Source: Betaproteobacteria bacterium (GTDB lineage Bacteria > Pseudomonadota > Gammaproteobacteria > Burkholderiales > SG8-41). Taken from it: 64,000 bases of DNA. Numbering within the stretch: the stretch's first letter is position 1; every line of letters starts with the position of its first letter. A program made the position numbers and the translations under genes. Below the pieces are notes generated by a model. That model saw only the letters and a program-made list of their open reading frames with translations, had not been told where the DNA came from and ran no database searches. Positions 24,866-33,824 of the stretch are shown piece after piece. The stretch spans positions 23,822 to 87,821 of the forward strand of contig OMIN01000099.1 of the NCBI GenBank assembly GCA_900299145.1, read 5' to 3'.

Positions 24866-25723
24866 ATGACCCCGACCGAAAAGCGCCTGCGCCTGCGCGC
24901 CATTTTGCAAGGCAACGCAACGATTTCCCCCGCCACGGTATTCGACGCGCTATCGGCACGCGTGGCAGAGGCCTCCGGCTACACCTGCGGCATTTTGTCG
25001 GGCTCGGTAAGCGCGGCCATTGCGCTCGGATCGCCGGACTTGGCACTGCAAACGCTGACCGAATTCGCGCATCAGGTGCGCGCCGTCACGCGCGCTTGCG
25101 ACCTCAGTGTTTTTGTCGACGCCGATCAGGGCTACGGCAACGCACTCAACGTGATGCGCACGGTCGAGGAGCTGGAACACGCGGGCCTTGCCGGGTTGGC
25201 TATCGAAGATCTGGTTATGCCCGCGCGCTTTGGTTCGCAGGGGAAGCCGGAAAATATTTCCACCGCCGAAATGCTCGGCAAACTGAAAGCGGCGCTCACC
25301 GCGCGGCGCGACCCATCGCTGGTGATCGTGGCGCGCACGGCGGCGCTGCGCGTGGAGCCGCTGCAACAAGTCGTGGCGCGCATGCGCGCCTACGCCGCCA
25401 GCGGCGTCGACGGCATTTTTTTGAGCGGCATGAAAACGCTGGAGCAGCTCGACGCCGTGCGCGCGGCAGTCACCATTCCCATCGTCTGCGGCAGCACGCC
25501 CGGCATCCAACGCGCCGACCTTGCCGCACGCGGCGTGCGCTTTCACCTGCAAGGCCACGCCGTACTGGCGGCCTGCGCGAAAGCCATGTTCGACACGTAC
25601 GCCCATCTTGCCGCCGGTAACGGCCCGGATGGGCTGCAACCGATACTCGCCACGCCGGAAACCATGGCGCGCGTGTTGCGGCTGGCGGATCACGAGCATT
25701 GGGAAAAAGCCTACCTCAATTAG
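24866..25723 (+). CDS. Isocitrate lyase/PEP mutase-superfamily protein
   Basis: A 285-residue TIM-barrel enzyme of the PEP mutase/isocitrate lyase superfamily. LSVFVDADQGYGNALNVMRTVEELEHAGLAGLAIED carries the metal-binding acidic residues and the IED turn. The catalytic KxCGH loop of isocitrate and methylisocitrate lyases is absent (MPARFGSQGKPE follows instead), so an oxaloacetate decarboxylase-like or other 2-oxoacid lyase role is more likely. CAGGAG lies 8 bp before the ATG. It is followed by a Bug receptor, a luciferase-like monooxygenase and an FAD dehydrogenase on the same strand, probably a catabolic operon. Confidence 0.83.
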   Translation: MTPTEKRLRLRAILQGNATISPATVFDALSARVAEASGYTCGILSGSVSAAIALGSPDLALQTLTEFAHQVRAVTRACDLSVFVDADQGYGNALNVMRTVEELEHAGLAGLAIEDLVMPARFGSQGKPENISTAEMLGKLKAALTARRDPSLVIVARTAALRVEPLQQVVARMRAYAASGVDGIFLSGMKTLEQLDAVRAAVTIPIVCGSTPGIQRADLAARGVRFHLQGHAVLAACAKAMFDTYAHLAAGNGPDGLQPILATPETMARVLRLADHEHWEKAYLN

Positions 25724-25774
25724 CGTTACACTTTTGCCCGCGCTTTCTCCACACGTTTTTCGAACGAGGCAACG

Positions 25775-26758
25775 ATGTTCCGACCCCGCCGCCTGGCGCT
25801 TGCAGTTTTCATCACGGCACTGCCGGTGCTTTTCAGCGCGGCCATTGCTCAGGATTTTCCGGCGCGGCCCATCACGCTGGTCATGCCGTTTCCGGCGGGC
25901 GGGCCGGGCGATGCGATGGCGCGCAATCTGGCCACGGCGCTGGGCGCCGCGCTAAAGCAGCAGGTGGTCGTCGACAATCCCGCCGGCGCCAGCGGCACCA
26001 TCGGCACTAACCGGGTGGCAAAGTCCAAGCCCGATGGCTATACGCTGCTGATCATGAATATTGGCATGGCAACGGCGCCGTCGCTGTTTCGTTCGTTGCC
26101 TTACAACGTGCTCAACGATTTTGAGCATATCGGCCGCGTGTCGGAAGTGCCGATGACCATCGTCGCGCGAACGGGTTTGCCACAGGCTTCGCTCAAGGAC
26201 CTGGTCGCCTACGCCAAAGCGAACCCGCGCAAGCTCACCTTCGGCAACGCGGGCATCGGCTCGGCGGCGCATCTGTGTTCGCTGCTGTTTTTCAATGTGA
26301 CGCAGACGGAGTACACCGAGGTACCGTACAAAGGGACCGCGCCGGCACTCATCGATTTGCTGGGCGGACACATTGATCTGTTGTGTGATCAGACCAGCAC
26401 GACTTCCGGGCAGATCAAAACTGGCGGCATCAAGACTTACGGCGTGACGTCGAAGGGCCGCGTGGCCACACTACCGTTTGTGCCCACGCTGTCGGAACAG
26501 GGGTTGAGCGGCTTCGAGGCAACGTCCTGGTTCGGCCTGTGGGCGCCCAAGGGCTTGCCCAAACCGGTGCTGGATAAGCTGGCGGCGGCGCTGCAGGCGG
26601 CGGTGGCTGACCCCACATTCAAATCACGCCTCGCCGATCTGGGCGGCGCACCCGTGGCGCCGGCGCTGGCAAACCCGGAAGCGCTGCGCTCGTTCCTCAA
26701 GGCCGAAATTGACAAGTGGGCGCCCATTATCAAGAAGGCCGGCATCACCGCGGACTGA
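25775..26758 (+). CDS. Bug-family periplasmic solute-binding receptor
   Basis: A 327-residue Bug receptor: signal peptide to about residue 26 (FSAAIAQ), then DFPARPITLVMPFPAGGPGDAMARNL, DNPAGASGTIGTNRVAKSKPDGYTLL and YTEVPYKGTAPALIDLLGG. It lies in a same-strand run with the PEP-mutase-fold gene (52 bp upstream) and the monooxygenase gene (13 bp downstream). The ligand is probably an organic acid used by these enzymes, but no residue allows it to be named. No TctAB genes are present. Confidence 0.88.
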   Translation: MFRPRRLALAVFITALPVLFSAAIAQDFPARPITLVMPFPAGGPGDAMARNLATALGAALKQQVVVDNPAGASGTIGTNRVAKSKPDGYTLLIMNIGMATAPSLFRSLPYNVLNDFEHIGRVSEVPMTIVARTGLPQASLKDLVAYAKANPRKLTFGNAGIGSAAHLCSLLFFNVTQTEYTEVPYKGTAPALIDLLGGHIDLLCDQTSTTSGQIKTGGIKTYGVTSKGRVATLPFVPTLSEQGLSGFEATSWFGLWAPKGLPKPVLDKLAAALQAAVADPTFKSRLADLGGAPVAPALANPEALRSFLKAEIDKWAPIIKKAGITAD

Positions 26759-26771
26759 AAAGGCAAATACC

Positions 26772-27692
26772 ATGGCCATCAAAGACAAAATTCCTGTCGG
26801 CATGTCGCTGCCCCACCGCAACCCCGAACCCCTCGACATGGCGACGGTGCGCGGCGTTGCGCAACGCGCCGAGGCGCTGGGCTTCAGCGACCTGTGGGTG
26901 ACGGAAAACACACTGGATCATGTGTTCAGTTTTGATCCGGCATTGATCCTCACCTACGCGGCGGCGGTGACCAATCGAATTCGCCTTGGTGTCGCGGTGG
27001 TGGTGCTGCCCGTACATCACCCCGGCCATATCGCCAGCCAGTTTGCGTCACTTGATCACATCAGTAATGGTCGAGCAATACTCGGCCTGGGCATCGGTCG
27101 AGATCACCATTACGCCGAGTTTGAAGTTCCCAAGGAACGCCGTGTGCGGCGCTATCGCGAAGGCATCGATATCCTGAAGGCGCTGTGGACGCAGCCCAAG
27201 GTCAGCTACCACGGCGATTTTTACAAACTCGACAACGTGGGCATGGTGATGAAACCCGTGCAAAAACCGCATGTGCCGATCTGGCTCGGCGGCGATCATC
27301 CGGATGCCGTGCGGCGCGCCGCGAAGCTGGGTGATGGCTGGATTGCCGCGGGCGCGTCGAACTCGATTGAGTTCGCCAAAACAGCAAAGTTGCTGCGCAA
27401 CGAACTCGAAGCTCTGGGCCGCGATCCGGCGAAGTTTCCGGTGTCCAAGCGCGTGTTCCTGTCCGTGGCGGAACGCCGCGAGGACGCCAAGGCCGAACTC
27501 GACCGCTGGTTCCAGAAGGTGTACCTCAGACCCGGCGGCGCGGGTGCGGGCGACGTCTACGGCACGCCCGAACAAGTGCGCGAACAACTCGAAGAACTGA
27601 TCGCAGCGGGCGCGAATCATCTGCTGGTGAATCCCACGGGCCGTTATATCGAGCAGGTCGACGCGCTGGCCGAGGTAGTGGGGCTGCAGTAA
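26772..27692 (+). CDS. Luciferase-like (LLM class) flavin-dependent oxidoreductase
   Basis: A 306-residue bacterial-luciferase-fold protein. GFSDLWVTENTLDHVFSFDPALILTYAAAVTNRIRLGVAVVVLPVHHPGHIASQFASLDHISNGRAILGLGIGRDH follows the family order (beta-strand cores, then the NGR flavin/phosphate loop), and PVPIWLGG-type sequence (KPHVPIWLGGDHPDAVRRAA) marks the C-terminal half. It needs FMNH2 or F420; which one cannot be read from sequence. The ATG at 26772 follows AAAAGG, and the longer frame from 26709 lies inside the previous gene. Confidence 0.85.
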   Translation: MAIKDKIPVGMSLPHRNPEPLDMATVRGVAQRAEALGFSDLWVTENTLDHVFSFDPALILTYAAAVTNRIRLGVAVVVLPVHHPGHIASQFASLDHISNGRAILGLGIGRDHHYAEFEVPKERRVRRYREGIDILKALWTQPKVSYHGDFYKLDNVGMVMKPVQKPHVPIWLGGDHPDAVRRAAKLGDGWIAAGASNSIEFAKTAKLLRNELEALGRDPAKFPVSKRVFLSVAERREDAKAELDRWFQKVYLRPGGAGAGDVYGTPEQVREQLEELIAAGANHLLVNPTGRYIEQVDALAEVVGLQ

Positions 27693-27729
27693 AACCGGCG
27701 GGATTTTCCGTTCAACCAGAAAGTATTGC

Positions 27730-29211
27730 ATGCTGCAAAACCCATCAGATAACACGCACGATTTTGACGTGGTCGTAGTCGGTTGCGGCGTGGCTGGCCT
27801 GAGTGCGGCCGTGGCCGCCGCCGAAGCCGGTGCGCGCGTCGCGCTGCTGGAACGTTCGACGTACGACGAACGCGGCGGCAACACGCGCTACACCACGGCG
27901 GCACTGCGCATGGAAAGCGAAGGCGCCGTTTCCAGCGATTTCGTGCAGCGCTTTCTTGATAACTGCGGTTACCACGTGCAGCCGGATTTCGCGGCGGCCA
28001 CGGTACTGGATTACGCCAACTGGCCGGGGCTGGTGCGCGCCGCGCCGTTTACCGATCCCGAACTGATTTCGTTTTTTGCGGACTCCGTGCCGCCAGCCAT
28101 CGCGTGGCTGAAGGCGCACGGCGTCAAATTCGGCGGCATTGGTTTTTACGGGCTGACGCCGCGCGCATCCCCGCGCATCGCCATTACCGGTGGCGGGCTG
28201 CATCTCATTGAAGTGATGACGGCACACGCAGAGAAAATCGGCGTGCGGTTTTTTTATGAAACCACCGCGCAGGGACTCGTGCAAACCGCACAAGGGGCCG
28301 TGTGTGGCCTGCGCGCGCGCGCAAAGTCGGGCGCGGTGCAAACGTTTAATAGCCGCGCGGTGATCCTCGCTTGTGGCGGCTTTCAGGGCAACCCCGAAAT
28401 GGTGGTGCGTTACATTGGCGCCAAGGGCCGCTACCTGCGCCCGGTTGCGCGCGGCGGCTATTACGACAAGGGCGAAGGTATCGCGATGGCACTGGACATC
28501 GGCGCGGCGCCGGCGGGCGACTTTGCGGAATATCACGCGGAGCCGATTGACCCGCGCTCCAGCGCCACCGAACCGCTGGTCATGGCCTACCCGTACGGCG
28601 TGCTGGTGAATCAACAGGGCCAGCGCTTTACCGACGAAGCGCCGGGGCCGATCGACGCCAGCTATGAAGACACCACGCGCATCATCGCCAATCAAACCCT
28701 GGGCATCGCGTTCTGCATTTTAGACAATAAAATCAATAACATAGAGAATTGGCAGCGCATCGTGCGCAGCGACCAACCGCCGGTTACCGCGCCCGATGTC
28801 GCCGCATTGGGGCGTACACTGGGCTTTGACGGCGAGGCCGCGCAGCGCGCCATCGATGCTTACAACCGCGCCTGCCCCACGGCGGGCCAGTTCGATCCGC
28901 GCACGCTGGACGGGTTGGCAACCGCCGGGTTGTCGCCGCGCAAATCCAACTACGCCGTGCCGCTGGATACGCCGCCGTATCACGCGTACCCGGTGATTTC
29001 GTCGAACACCTTTACCTTCGGCGGCCTAAAGGTCGACGTCAATGCGCAAGTCGTCAACACCGACGGCGAACTGATGCCGGGGCTTTATGCAGCGGGCGAA
29101 ACCGTCGGCATTTACTACGGCAAATATCCGGGGGCGACTTCGGTGTTGCGCGGCGCAGTGTTTGGCAAGCGCGCGGGGGAACATGCTGCCGCCTCGTGCC
29201 TTGTTCTGTAA
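27730..29211 (+). CDS. FAD-dependent dehydrogenase, tricarballylate/fumarate reductase type
   Basis: A 493-residue flavoprotein of the succinate dehydrogenase/fumarate reductase/TcuA family. VVVVGCGVAGLSAAVAAAEAGARVALLERS is the FAD-binding start, ERGGNTRYTTAALR the second flavin loop, VILACGGFQGNPEMV the middle motif, and GLYAAGETVGIYYGKYPGATSVLRGAVFGKRAGEHAA the C-terminal flavin contact. No signal peptide is present. It is the last gene of the run that begins at 24866. A soluble acid dehydrogenase such as tricarballylate dehydrogenase is the nearest known role. A dispersed-motif copy lies inside it, encoding LDNKINN. Confidence 0.85.
   Translation: MLQNPSDNTHDFDVVVVGCGVAGLSAAVAAAEAGARVALLERSTYDERGGNTRYTTAALRMESEGAVSSDFVQRFLDNCGYHVQPDFAAATVLDYANWPGLVRAAPFTDPELISFFADSVPPAIAWLKAHGVKFGGIGFYGLTPRASPRIAITGGGLHLIEVMTAHAEKIGVRFFYETTAQGLVQTAQGAVCGLRARAKSGAVQTFNSRAVILACGGFQGNPEMVVRYIGAKGRYLRPVARGGYYDKGEGIAMALDIGAAPAGDFAEYHAEPIDPRSSATEPLVMAYPYGVLVNQQGQRFTDEAPGPIDASYEDTTRIIANQTLGIAFCILDNKINNIENWQRIVRSDQPPVTAPDVAALGRTLGFDGEAAQRAIDAYNRACPTAGQFDPRTLDGLATAGLSPRKSNYAVPLDTPPYHAYPVISSNTFTFGGLKVDVNAQVVNTDGELMPGLYAAGETVGIYYGKYPGATSVLRGAVFGKRAGEHAAASCLVL
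28725..28742 (-). repeat. Dispersed AT-rich motif, copy 9 (inside FAD dehydrogenase)
   Basis: ATGTTATTGATTTTATTG on the minus strand. The TTGATTTTATTG half agrees with the consensus; the 5' half is diverged. Confidence 0.4.
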
Positions 29212-29391
29212 GAATGGTGATTCTGTTCGACATTCACGGTCAGATTGCAGTCTATCGATGCACGGGAATCGGCCAGAAGCGGAACCCGACGCCATTGCCG
29301 CATAGCGGTGGTTTGCTTGTAGTGGAGCTTCGAGACCTCGTAGGACGAAGGAGCGCACGGTCAAGGCCGCTTGGCGAAGTACCGGCAACCT

Positions 29392-30096
29392 CTACGACGC
29401 GGGAGAACCGATCCCAAGTTGCGCCTGCAGGCTGTCGCGGCCCTTCTGGGTAAGCCGCACCGCGCGGGATTGAGGCGTTCGCCTCAGCCACCCCAGTTCA
29501 AAATAACGCTGGAGCAATCGAGTACCGAGCGGCCCGGCGAGGTGATAGCGGCGCTCTGTCCAATCCAGACATCGGCATGCCAATCCATGCCGGCCTGGCT
29601 TGAGATTGCGTACATCGAAGCCGAACACGGCTTCGAACCACGCCACACCAGCCAGCGTGACATCTACGCGTTTGCCCGGTTCGATCGAAGCAATCAGTCC
29701 GCGATTTTCCAGCGTGACAGCGATGCGCACACCGAGTTCGCCAGCGAGATGATCGTAGCAACATCGGGCATAACGCAGCGCCTCAACCTGCGGCGAGCGC
29801 ACCACCGCAGCACGGCTTGGCCGCCCGGCAATCAGCGCAAGGCTCTCCAGTGCGTCTGCGATCCCCGACCCGGCCAGCCGGTAGTAGCGATGGCGCCCTT
29901 GGCATTCGAGCGCAAGCAGGCCACCCTCCAGCAACTTGGTCAAATGCGTGCTCGCTGCTGAAGGCGAAAGGCCAGCGGACGTTGCCAGCTCACCGGCCGG
30001 CAAGGCGCGGCCATCCGCGAGCGCCGTCAGGATGCCGGCGCGTGCCGGATCGCCAATCAGGGCTGCCACGGTCGCAATATTGGCTTCTCCACGCAT
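29392..30096 (-). CDS. ArsR-family winged-helix regulator
   Basis: A 234-residue regulator. IATVAALIGDPARAGILTALADGRALPAGELATSAGLSPSAASTHLTKLLEGGLL (about residues 7-61) is a complete ArsR winged helix, followed by ALECQGRHRYYRL, the wing. The C-terminal 150 residues are longer than in classic metal sensors and include several cysteines (RCCYDH, ACRCLDW). The CxC of ArsR/SmtB helix 3 is not visible, so the signal is unknown. It diverges from a TauE/SafE exporter and probably represses it. Confidence 0.85.
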   Translation of the reverse strand: MRGEANIATVAALIGDPARAGILTALADGRALPAGELATSAGLSPSAASTHLTKLLEGGLLALECQGRHRYYRLAGSGIADALESLALIAGRPSRAAVVRSPQVEALRYARCCYDHLAGELGVRIAVTLENRGLIASIEPGKRVDVTLAGVAWFEAVFGFDVRNLKPGRHGLACRCLDWTERRYHLAGPLGTRLLQRYFELGWLRRTPQSRAVRLTQKGRDSLQAQLGIGSPAS

Positions 30097-30172
30097 ATTT
30101 CATTTGTACGTGAAACATTAGGCGGCGTCAACAGCTTAGTATGGGCACGGCCACAACCGTCAGGAGAGCCTT

Positions 30173-30931
30173 TTGTTTGATTTGACCACTGTGATCGTAG
30201 TCATCGGCACGTTCTTGCTCGCAGGCGCCGTAAAGGGCGTGATTGGCCTCGGCCTTCCGCAGGTCAGCGTGGGACTGATGACCGTAGCGCTCGATCTGCA
30301 GACGGCGATGGCGCTTCTGGTTGTACCGGCCTTCGTCACCAATCTCTGGCAGTCGGTTGTTGGCGGCAGCGCAAAGGTCATCCTACGCAGACTCTGGCCG
30401 TTCCTCGTGATGGCTACGGTGACGGTCTGGATCGGCGTGGCCGCACTGCAGCGCCTGAGTCCTTCGCTGCTTGCCGCTCTGCTTGGAGCAATGCTCGTTA
30501 CGTATTCCTTGGTAAGCTTGGGCGGGATATGGCTGACGATTCCGGCCCGGCACGAAGGATGGGTTGGTTCTCTGATTGGGGCGGTCAGCGGTGTGTTGAC
30601 GGGCATGACCGGAACTGCCGCCGTGCCAGGCGTCATGTTCCTTCAAGCCATAGGCTTGCCACGAGATGTTCTCATTCAGGCGATGGGAATTCTGTTTGCG
30701 GCTACAACACTTGCGCTGGCAGCCGCCTTACAGCAGGCGAACTTCCTTACTGTCGATCACGGCATCTTGTCCAGCGCCGCCGTGCTGCCGGCCATTGCCG
30801 GGATGATCGCAGGGCAATGGATCCGAAAGGGTATCGCCGAACAACGATTTCGGACGGTGTTTTTTATCGGTCTCCTGGTACTAGGCGCCTACTTCATTGC
30901 CAATGCAATTCGAGTGCTCCGATCAAGATAA
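30173..30931 (+). CDS. TauE/SafE-family inner-membrane exporter
   Basis: A 252-residue protein with about eight hydrophobic segments and the TauE/SafE duplicated motif: FLLAGAVKGVIGLGLPQVSVGL near residue 13 and LIGAVSGVLTGMTGTAAVPGVMFLQAIGL in the second half. Members move sulfite, sulfoacetate or related anions. The start is TTG with CAGGAG about 7 bp upstream. It diverges from the ArsR gene 76 bp away. The pair is flanked by short noncoding stretches (29212-29391 and 30932-31137) in which I see no gene, so it may be an inserted module. Confidence 0.83.
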   Translation: MFDLTTVIVVIGTFLLAGAVKGVIGLGLPQVSVGLMTVALDLQTAMALLVVPAFVTNLWQSVVGGSAKVILRRLWPFLVMATVTVWIGVAALQRLSPSLLAALLGAMLVTYSLVSLGGIWLTIPARHEGWVGSLIGAVSGVLTGMTGTAAVPGVMFLQAIGLPRDVLIQAMGILFAATTLALAAALQQANFLTVDHGILSSAAVLPAIAGMIAGQWIRKGIAEQRFRTVFFIGLLVLGAYFIANAIRVLRSR

Positions 30932-30984
30932 ACCGGACATTGGCCCGTTGAGTGACCGGCCGGGGAGCCGCATAACATCGTCCC

Positions 30985-31013
30985 GCAGCCGACGTGCTGA
31001 AGCACGCGGCTGC
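30985..31013. terminator. Strong hairpin after the TauE/SafE gene
   Basis: GCAGCCG pairs with CGGCTGC, and inside it CGTGC pairs with GCACG across TGAA with one bulged A. No U-run follows. It may end the exporter mRNA or protect its 3' end. Confidence 0.45.
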
Positions 31014-31137
31014 AGACAACGTTCCTGACCGGCCGCCCTCGCGGGCATGCTACTTCCACTATGGGCCGGTTTCAGCCATTCAGATTGATGGATTGGGAAC
31101 CGAAAACTCGCCGAAAGATCAAGCCAGGTTCTACGCC

Positions 31138-32148
31138 TCAGTCTGCGCTAATATTCACAGCCTTCGCCAGCGCCAGCCACTTGGCGGCTTCGTCCTTGAG
31201 GAATTTGTCGAACACCTTCGGCGATGTGCCCGCAGGGGTTGCGCCCTGCGCCGCGAGTTTTTGCACGACATCGGGTTCGGCGACAATTTCGGCAATCGCG
31301 CGCGACAGTTTTTCGATAATGGCGGACGGTGTCCTTGCAGGCGCGAGCACGCCTTGCCAGATGTCCACCTGCACCTTCGGGTAACCCAGTTCGGTCATGG
31401 TCGCGACATCTGGCGCGAGCGGGCTGCGTTTATCCGTGGTCACCGCCAGCGCCACCAGCCGCCCGGCCTTTACGTGCGGATAAAACCCCAGCACGTTAGA
31501 AATCGACACCTGAATCTGCCCGGAGACCAAATCCACCGTGATCGGCCCTGTGCCCTTGTACGGCACGTGAACCAGATCGAGTTTTGCTTCGTGTGCGAGT
31601 AACGCCATCGCCAGATGCTGGGTGCTGGCGACACCGCCGGAGCCGTAGTTGATGCGGCCCGGGTTACTGCGTGCGTGGGCGATAAATTCTTTCAATGATT
31701 TCGCGGGCAGGCCAGCGTTCATCGCCAGCATGAGCGTGCCGCTCGCAATCTGGCTTACGGAGGAAAAGTCTTTCGCGGCGTCGATGCGCGCGGAGCGAGA
31801 CAGCACCGCCGAGGTCAGATGTCCGACATTGAACACGGCATAGGTGTAACCATCCGCCGGCGCACGTGCTGCCATTTCCAGCGCGATGTTGCCGGTGGCG
31901 CCGGTGCGGTTGTCGGTGATCACCGGTTGCCCGAAGCGCTCGGCAAGCCGCGCGCCGATCAGGCGTGCCGCGAAATCGGTGCCGCCGCCGGGCGCTACGC
32001 CAACAAGAAAGCGGATGGGTTTTGTGGGATACGCGGCAACGGCTGATGCCGCGCCCGCGGCGGCAGCTTTAAAAGACGCCGTGAAGCTGGTGGCGCCTGC
32101 AGCCGCCATGACAATTGCCAGACAACGGCTGATGGGCTTAATCGTCAT
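31138..32148 (-). CDS. Bug-family periplasmic solute-binding receptor
   Basis: A 336-residue Bug receptor with a long signal peptide rich in Ala (to about AAVAAY), then PTKPIRFLVGVAPGGGTDFAARLIG, DNRTGATGNIALEMAARAPADGYT and LDLVHVPYKGTGPITVDLVSG. The ATG at 32148 fits the signal peptide best; a TTG at 32181 would add 11 residues. It stands alone on the minus strand next to gloA, which is transcribed in the same direction from upstream. The ligand is unknown. Confidence 0.87.
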   Translation of the reverse strand: MTIKPISRCLAIVMAAAGATSFTASFKAAAAGAASAVAAYPTKPIRFLVGVAPGGGTDFAARLIGARLAERFGQPVITDNRTGATGNIALEMAARAPADGYTYAVFNVGHLTSAVLSRSARIDAAKDFSSVSQIASGTLMLAMNAGLPAKSLKEFIAHARSNPGRINYGSGGVASTQHLAMALLAHEAKLDLVHVPYKGTGPITVDLVSGQIQVSISNVLGFYPHVKAGRLVALAVTTDKRSPLAPDVATMTELGYPKVQVDIWQGVLAPARTPSAIIEKLSRAIAEIVAEPDVVQKLAAQGATPAGTSPKVFDKFLKDEAAKWLALAKAVNISAD

Positions 32149-32184
32149 CGCCAACCCACCGGTCGCGCCTTTGCGCCGCAATTC

Positions 32185-32202
32185 TTAAGTATTTGATTTA
32201 TT
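32185..32202 (+). repeat. Dispersed IHF-like AT-rich motif, copy 10
   Basis: TTAAGTATTTGATTTATT plus TGAATGTTTTA. The complement holds AATCAAATACTTA, an exact IHF-consensus match. It is intergenic between gloA and the Bug gene. Confidence 0.7.
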
Positions 32203-32210
32203 TGAATGTT

Positions 32211-32600
32211 TTACGAGGTCTTGCGCTGAACGAACTCAATCTTGTAACCATCCGGATCTTCGGCGAATGCGATCACGGTGGTGCCGTGTTTCATCGGGCC
32301 GGCTTCGCGCGTGACCTTGCCGCCGCGCTTTTTGATTTCTTCGCAGGTCTTGTAGGCGTCGTCGACTTCGAGGGCAATGTGGCCGTAGCCGCTGCCGAGA
32401 TCGTATTTATGCGTGTCCCAGTTGTATGTCAGTTCCAGTACGGCAGTCCTGGTTTCGTCGTCGTAGCCGACGAATGTGTTGGTGAAACGGCCTTCGGGAT
32501 ATTCCTTCTGGCGCAAAAGCTTCATGCCCAGCACCTGCGTGTAAAAATCGATCGAGCGTTGCAAATCACCGACGCGGATCATGGTGTGCAGCATTCTCAT
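32211..32600 (-). CDS. gloA: Lactoylglutathione lyase (glyoxalase I)
   Basis: A 129-residue glyoxalase I. All four metal ligands known from E. coli GloA fall at the same positions: His5, Glu56 (VLELTYNW), His74 ([10 protein letters not shown]) and Glu122 (YKIEFV). It isomerises the hemithioacetal of methylglyoxal and glutathione to S-lactoylglutathione in the cytoplasm. Its short length places it in the Ni/Co-type class. It lies 12 bp downstream of the rubredoxin gene on the same strand. Confidence 0.93.
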   Translation of the reverse strand: MRMLHTMIRVGDLQRSIDFYTQVLGMKLLRQKEYPEGRFTNTFVGYDDETRTAVLELTYNWDTHKYDLGSGYGHIALEVDDAYKTCEEIKKRGGKVTREAGPMKHGTTVIAFAEDPDGYKIEFVQRKTS

Positions 32601-32612
32601 CGCGGCTCTCCC

Positions 32613-32798
32613 TTAAATTTGCACCATCTCGAAATCTTCCTTGCGCGCGCCGCATTCGGGGCATGTCCAGTTGATCGGCACGTCTTCCCATTTGGTGCCT
32701 GGGGCGATGCCTTCTTCCGGTACGCCGTCTTTTTCGCTGTAAATCCAGCCGCAAATAAGGCACATCCAGGTTTTATATTGCGTCGTTGAATCAGTCAT
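32613..32798 (-). CDS. Rubredoxin
   Basis: A 61-residue rubredoxin. The iron ligands are Cys13 and Cys16 (MCLICG) and Cys46 and Cys49 (WTCPECG), with the usual YSEKDGVPEEGIAPGTKWEDVP between them. It is a one-electron carrier. A longer frame reaching 33476 on the same strand is antisense to thiD; the ATG at 32798 starts the real protein. It lies between gloA and the divergent thiD, the usual place for rubredoxin in Burkholderiales. Confidence 0.93.
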   Translation of the reverse strand: MTDSTTQYKTWMCLICGWIYSEKDGVPEEGIAPGTKWEDVPINWTCPECGARKEDFEMVQI

Positions 32799-32894
32799 GG
32801 TTAAAGATGTGCGCGAGGCAGATAAGAGAAACACGTTAAAATGCAATTTTAAACGATCCTGCGGCGGCTTACCTGCCGATGCGCGGGTGCCGGC

Positions 32895-33824
32895 ATGACC
32901 TTCTCTCCCCCCAACTCTCCACCCGCTTCTTCGCCCGCAACGCCGCCCATCGTGCTGGTGTTTTCCGCCACTGATCCGACCAGCGGCGCGGGTATGCAGG
33001 CCGACATCCTCACGCTGGCGAGCATGGGCTGCCATCCGCTGTCGGTAATCACCGCCATCACGGTGCAGGACACCATGGGCGTGGATGACGTGCTCGCCAT
33101 GGACGCCGACTGGATCATCGATCAGGCGCGCTGTGTGCTGGAAGACATGCCGGTGGCGGCGTTCAAAATCGGCGTGATGGGCAGCGTGGACAATATCTCG
33201 GCGATTGCCGAAGTGGTGTCGGATTACCCGGAAATCCCGCTGATCCTCGATCCGGTGCTGGCGAGCGGGCGCGGTGACGAACTCGCCAACGACGACATGC
33301 TGATCGCCATGCGCGAGCTCCTGATTCCGCAGACCACCATCATCACGCCCAACAGCATGGAAGCGCGGCGACTGGCACTGGATGACCGTGACGACAAAGA
33401 TGACCCCGGCCTGATCGAATGCGCCAACCGCATTATCGCGATGGGCTGCGAATACGTGCTGGTCACTGGCACGCACGAAAACACGCAGCAGGTCATCAAC
33501 ACGCTCTACAACGAGGACGGCCTGGTCAGCACCGAATCATGGCCGCGCCTGCCGGGGCAGTATCACGGCTCCGGCTGCACGCTAGCCTCGGCGATCGCCG
33601 CGACCATCGCCAACGGCCTGCCGATGGCCGAGGCCGTGAAAGACGCGCAGGAATACACCTGGCAGACACTGCGCGCCGGGTTTCGCGCGGGCATGGGCCA
33701 GCATATTCCGGATCGCTTGTTTTGGGCGCGCGAGGAAGCGCAAGTGGCCGAGGATGGCGCAAACAAGGATGAATCGAAAAAATCTGACGAATCGAACACA
33801 TCCAACGACAGGGATTCCGCATGA
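32895..33824 (+). CDS. thiD: Hydroxymethylpyrimidine/phosphomethylpyrimidine kinase
   Basis: A 309-residue ThiD. FSATDPTSGAGMQADI is the substrate-binding N terminus, DPVLASGRGDEL the phosphate contact, TPNSMEARRL the conserved kinase motif and GSGCTLASAIAA the anion hole with catalytic Cys/Asp region. It phosphorylates HMP twice for thiamine synthesis. Short proline-rich N-terminal and charged C-terminal extensions (NKDESKKSDESN) flank the core. thiE follows with an ATGA overlap. Confidence 0.93.
   Translation: MTFSPPNSPPASSPATPPIVLVFSATDPTSGAGMQADILTLASMGCHPLSVITAITVQDTMGVDDVLAMDADWIIDQARCVLEDMPVAAFKIGVMGSVDNISAIAEVVSDYPEIPLILDPVLASGRGDELANDDMLIAMRELLIPQTTIITPNSMEARRLALDDRDDKDDPGLIECANRIIAMGCEYVLVTGTHENTQQVINTLYNEDGLVSTESWPRLPGQYHGSGCTLASAIAATIANGLPMAEAVKDAQEYTWQTLRAGFRAGMGQHIPDRLFWAREEAQVAEDGANKDESKKSDESNTSNDRDSA

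Noticed and set aside
32613..33476. 287-codon minus-strand frame ending in rubredoxin, as if a fusion protein.
   Set aside because: Only the last 61 codons are rubredoxin with its own start; the rest is antisense to thiD.
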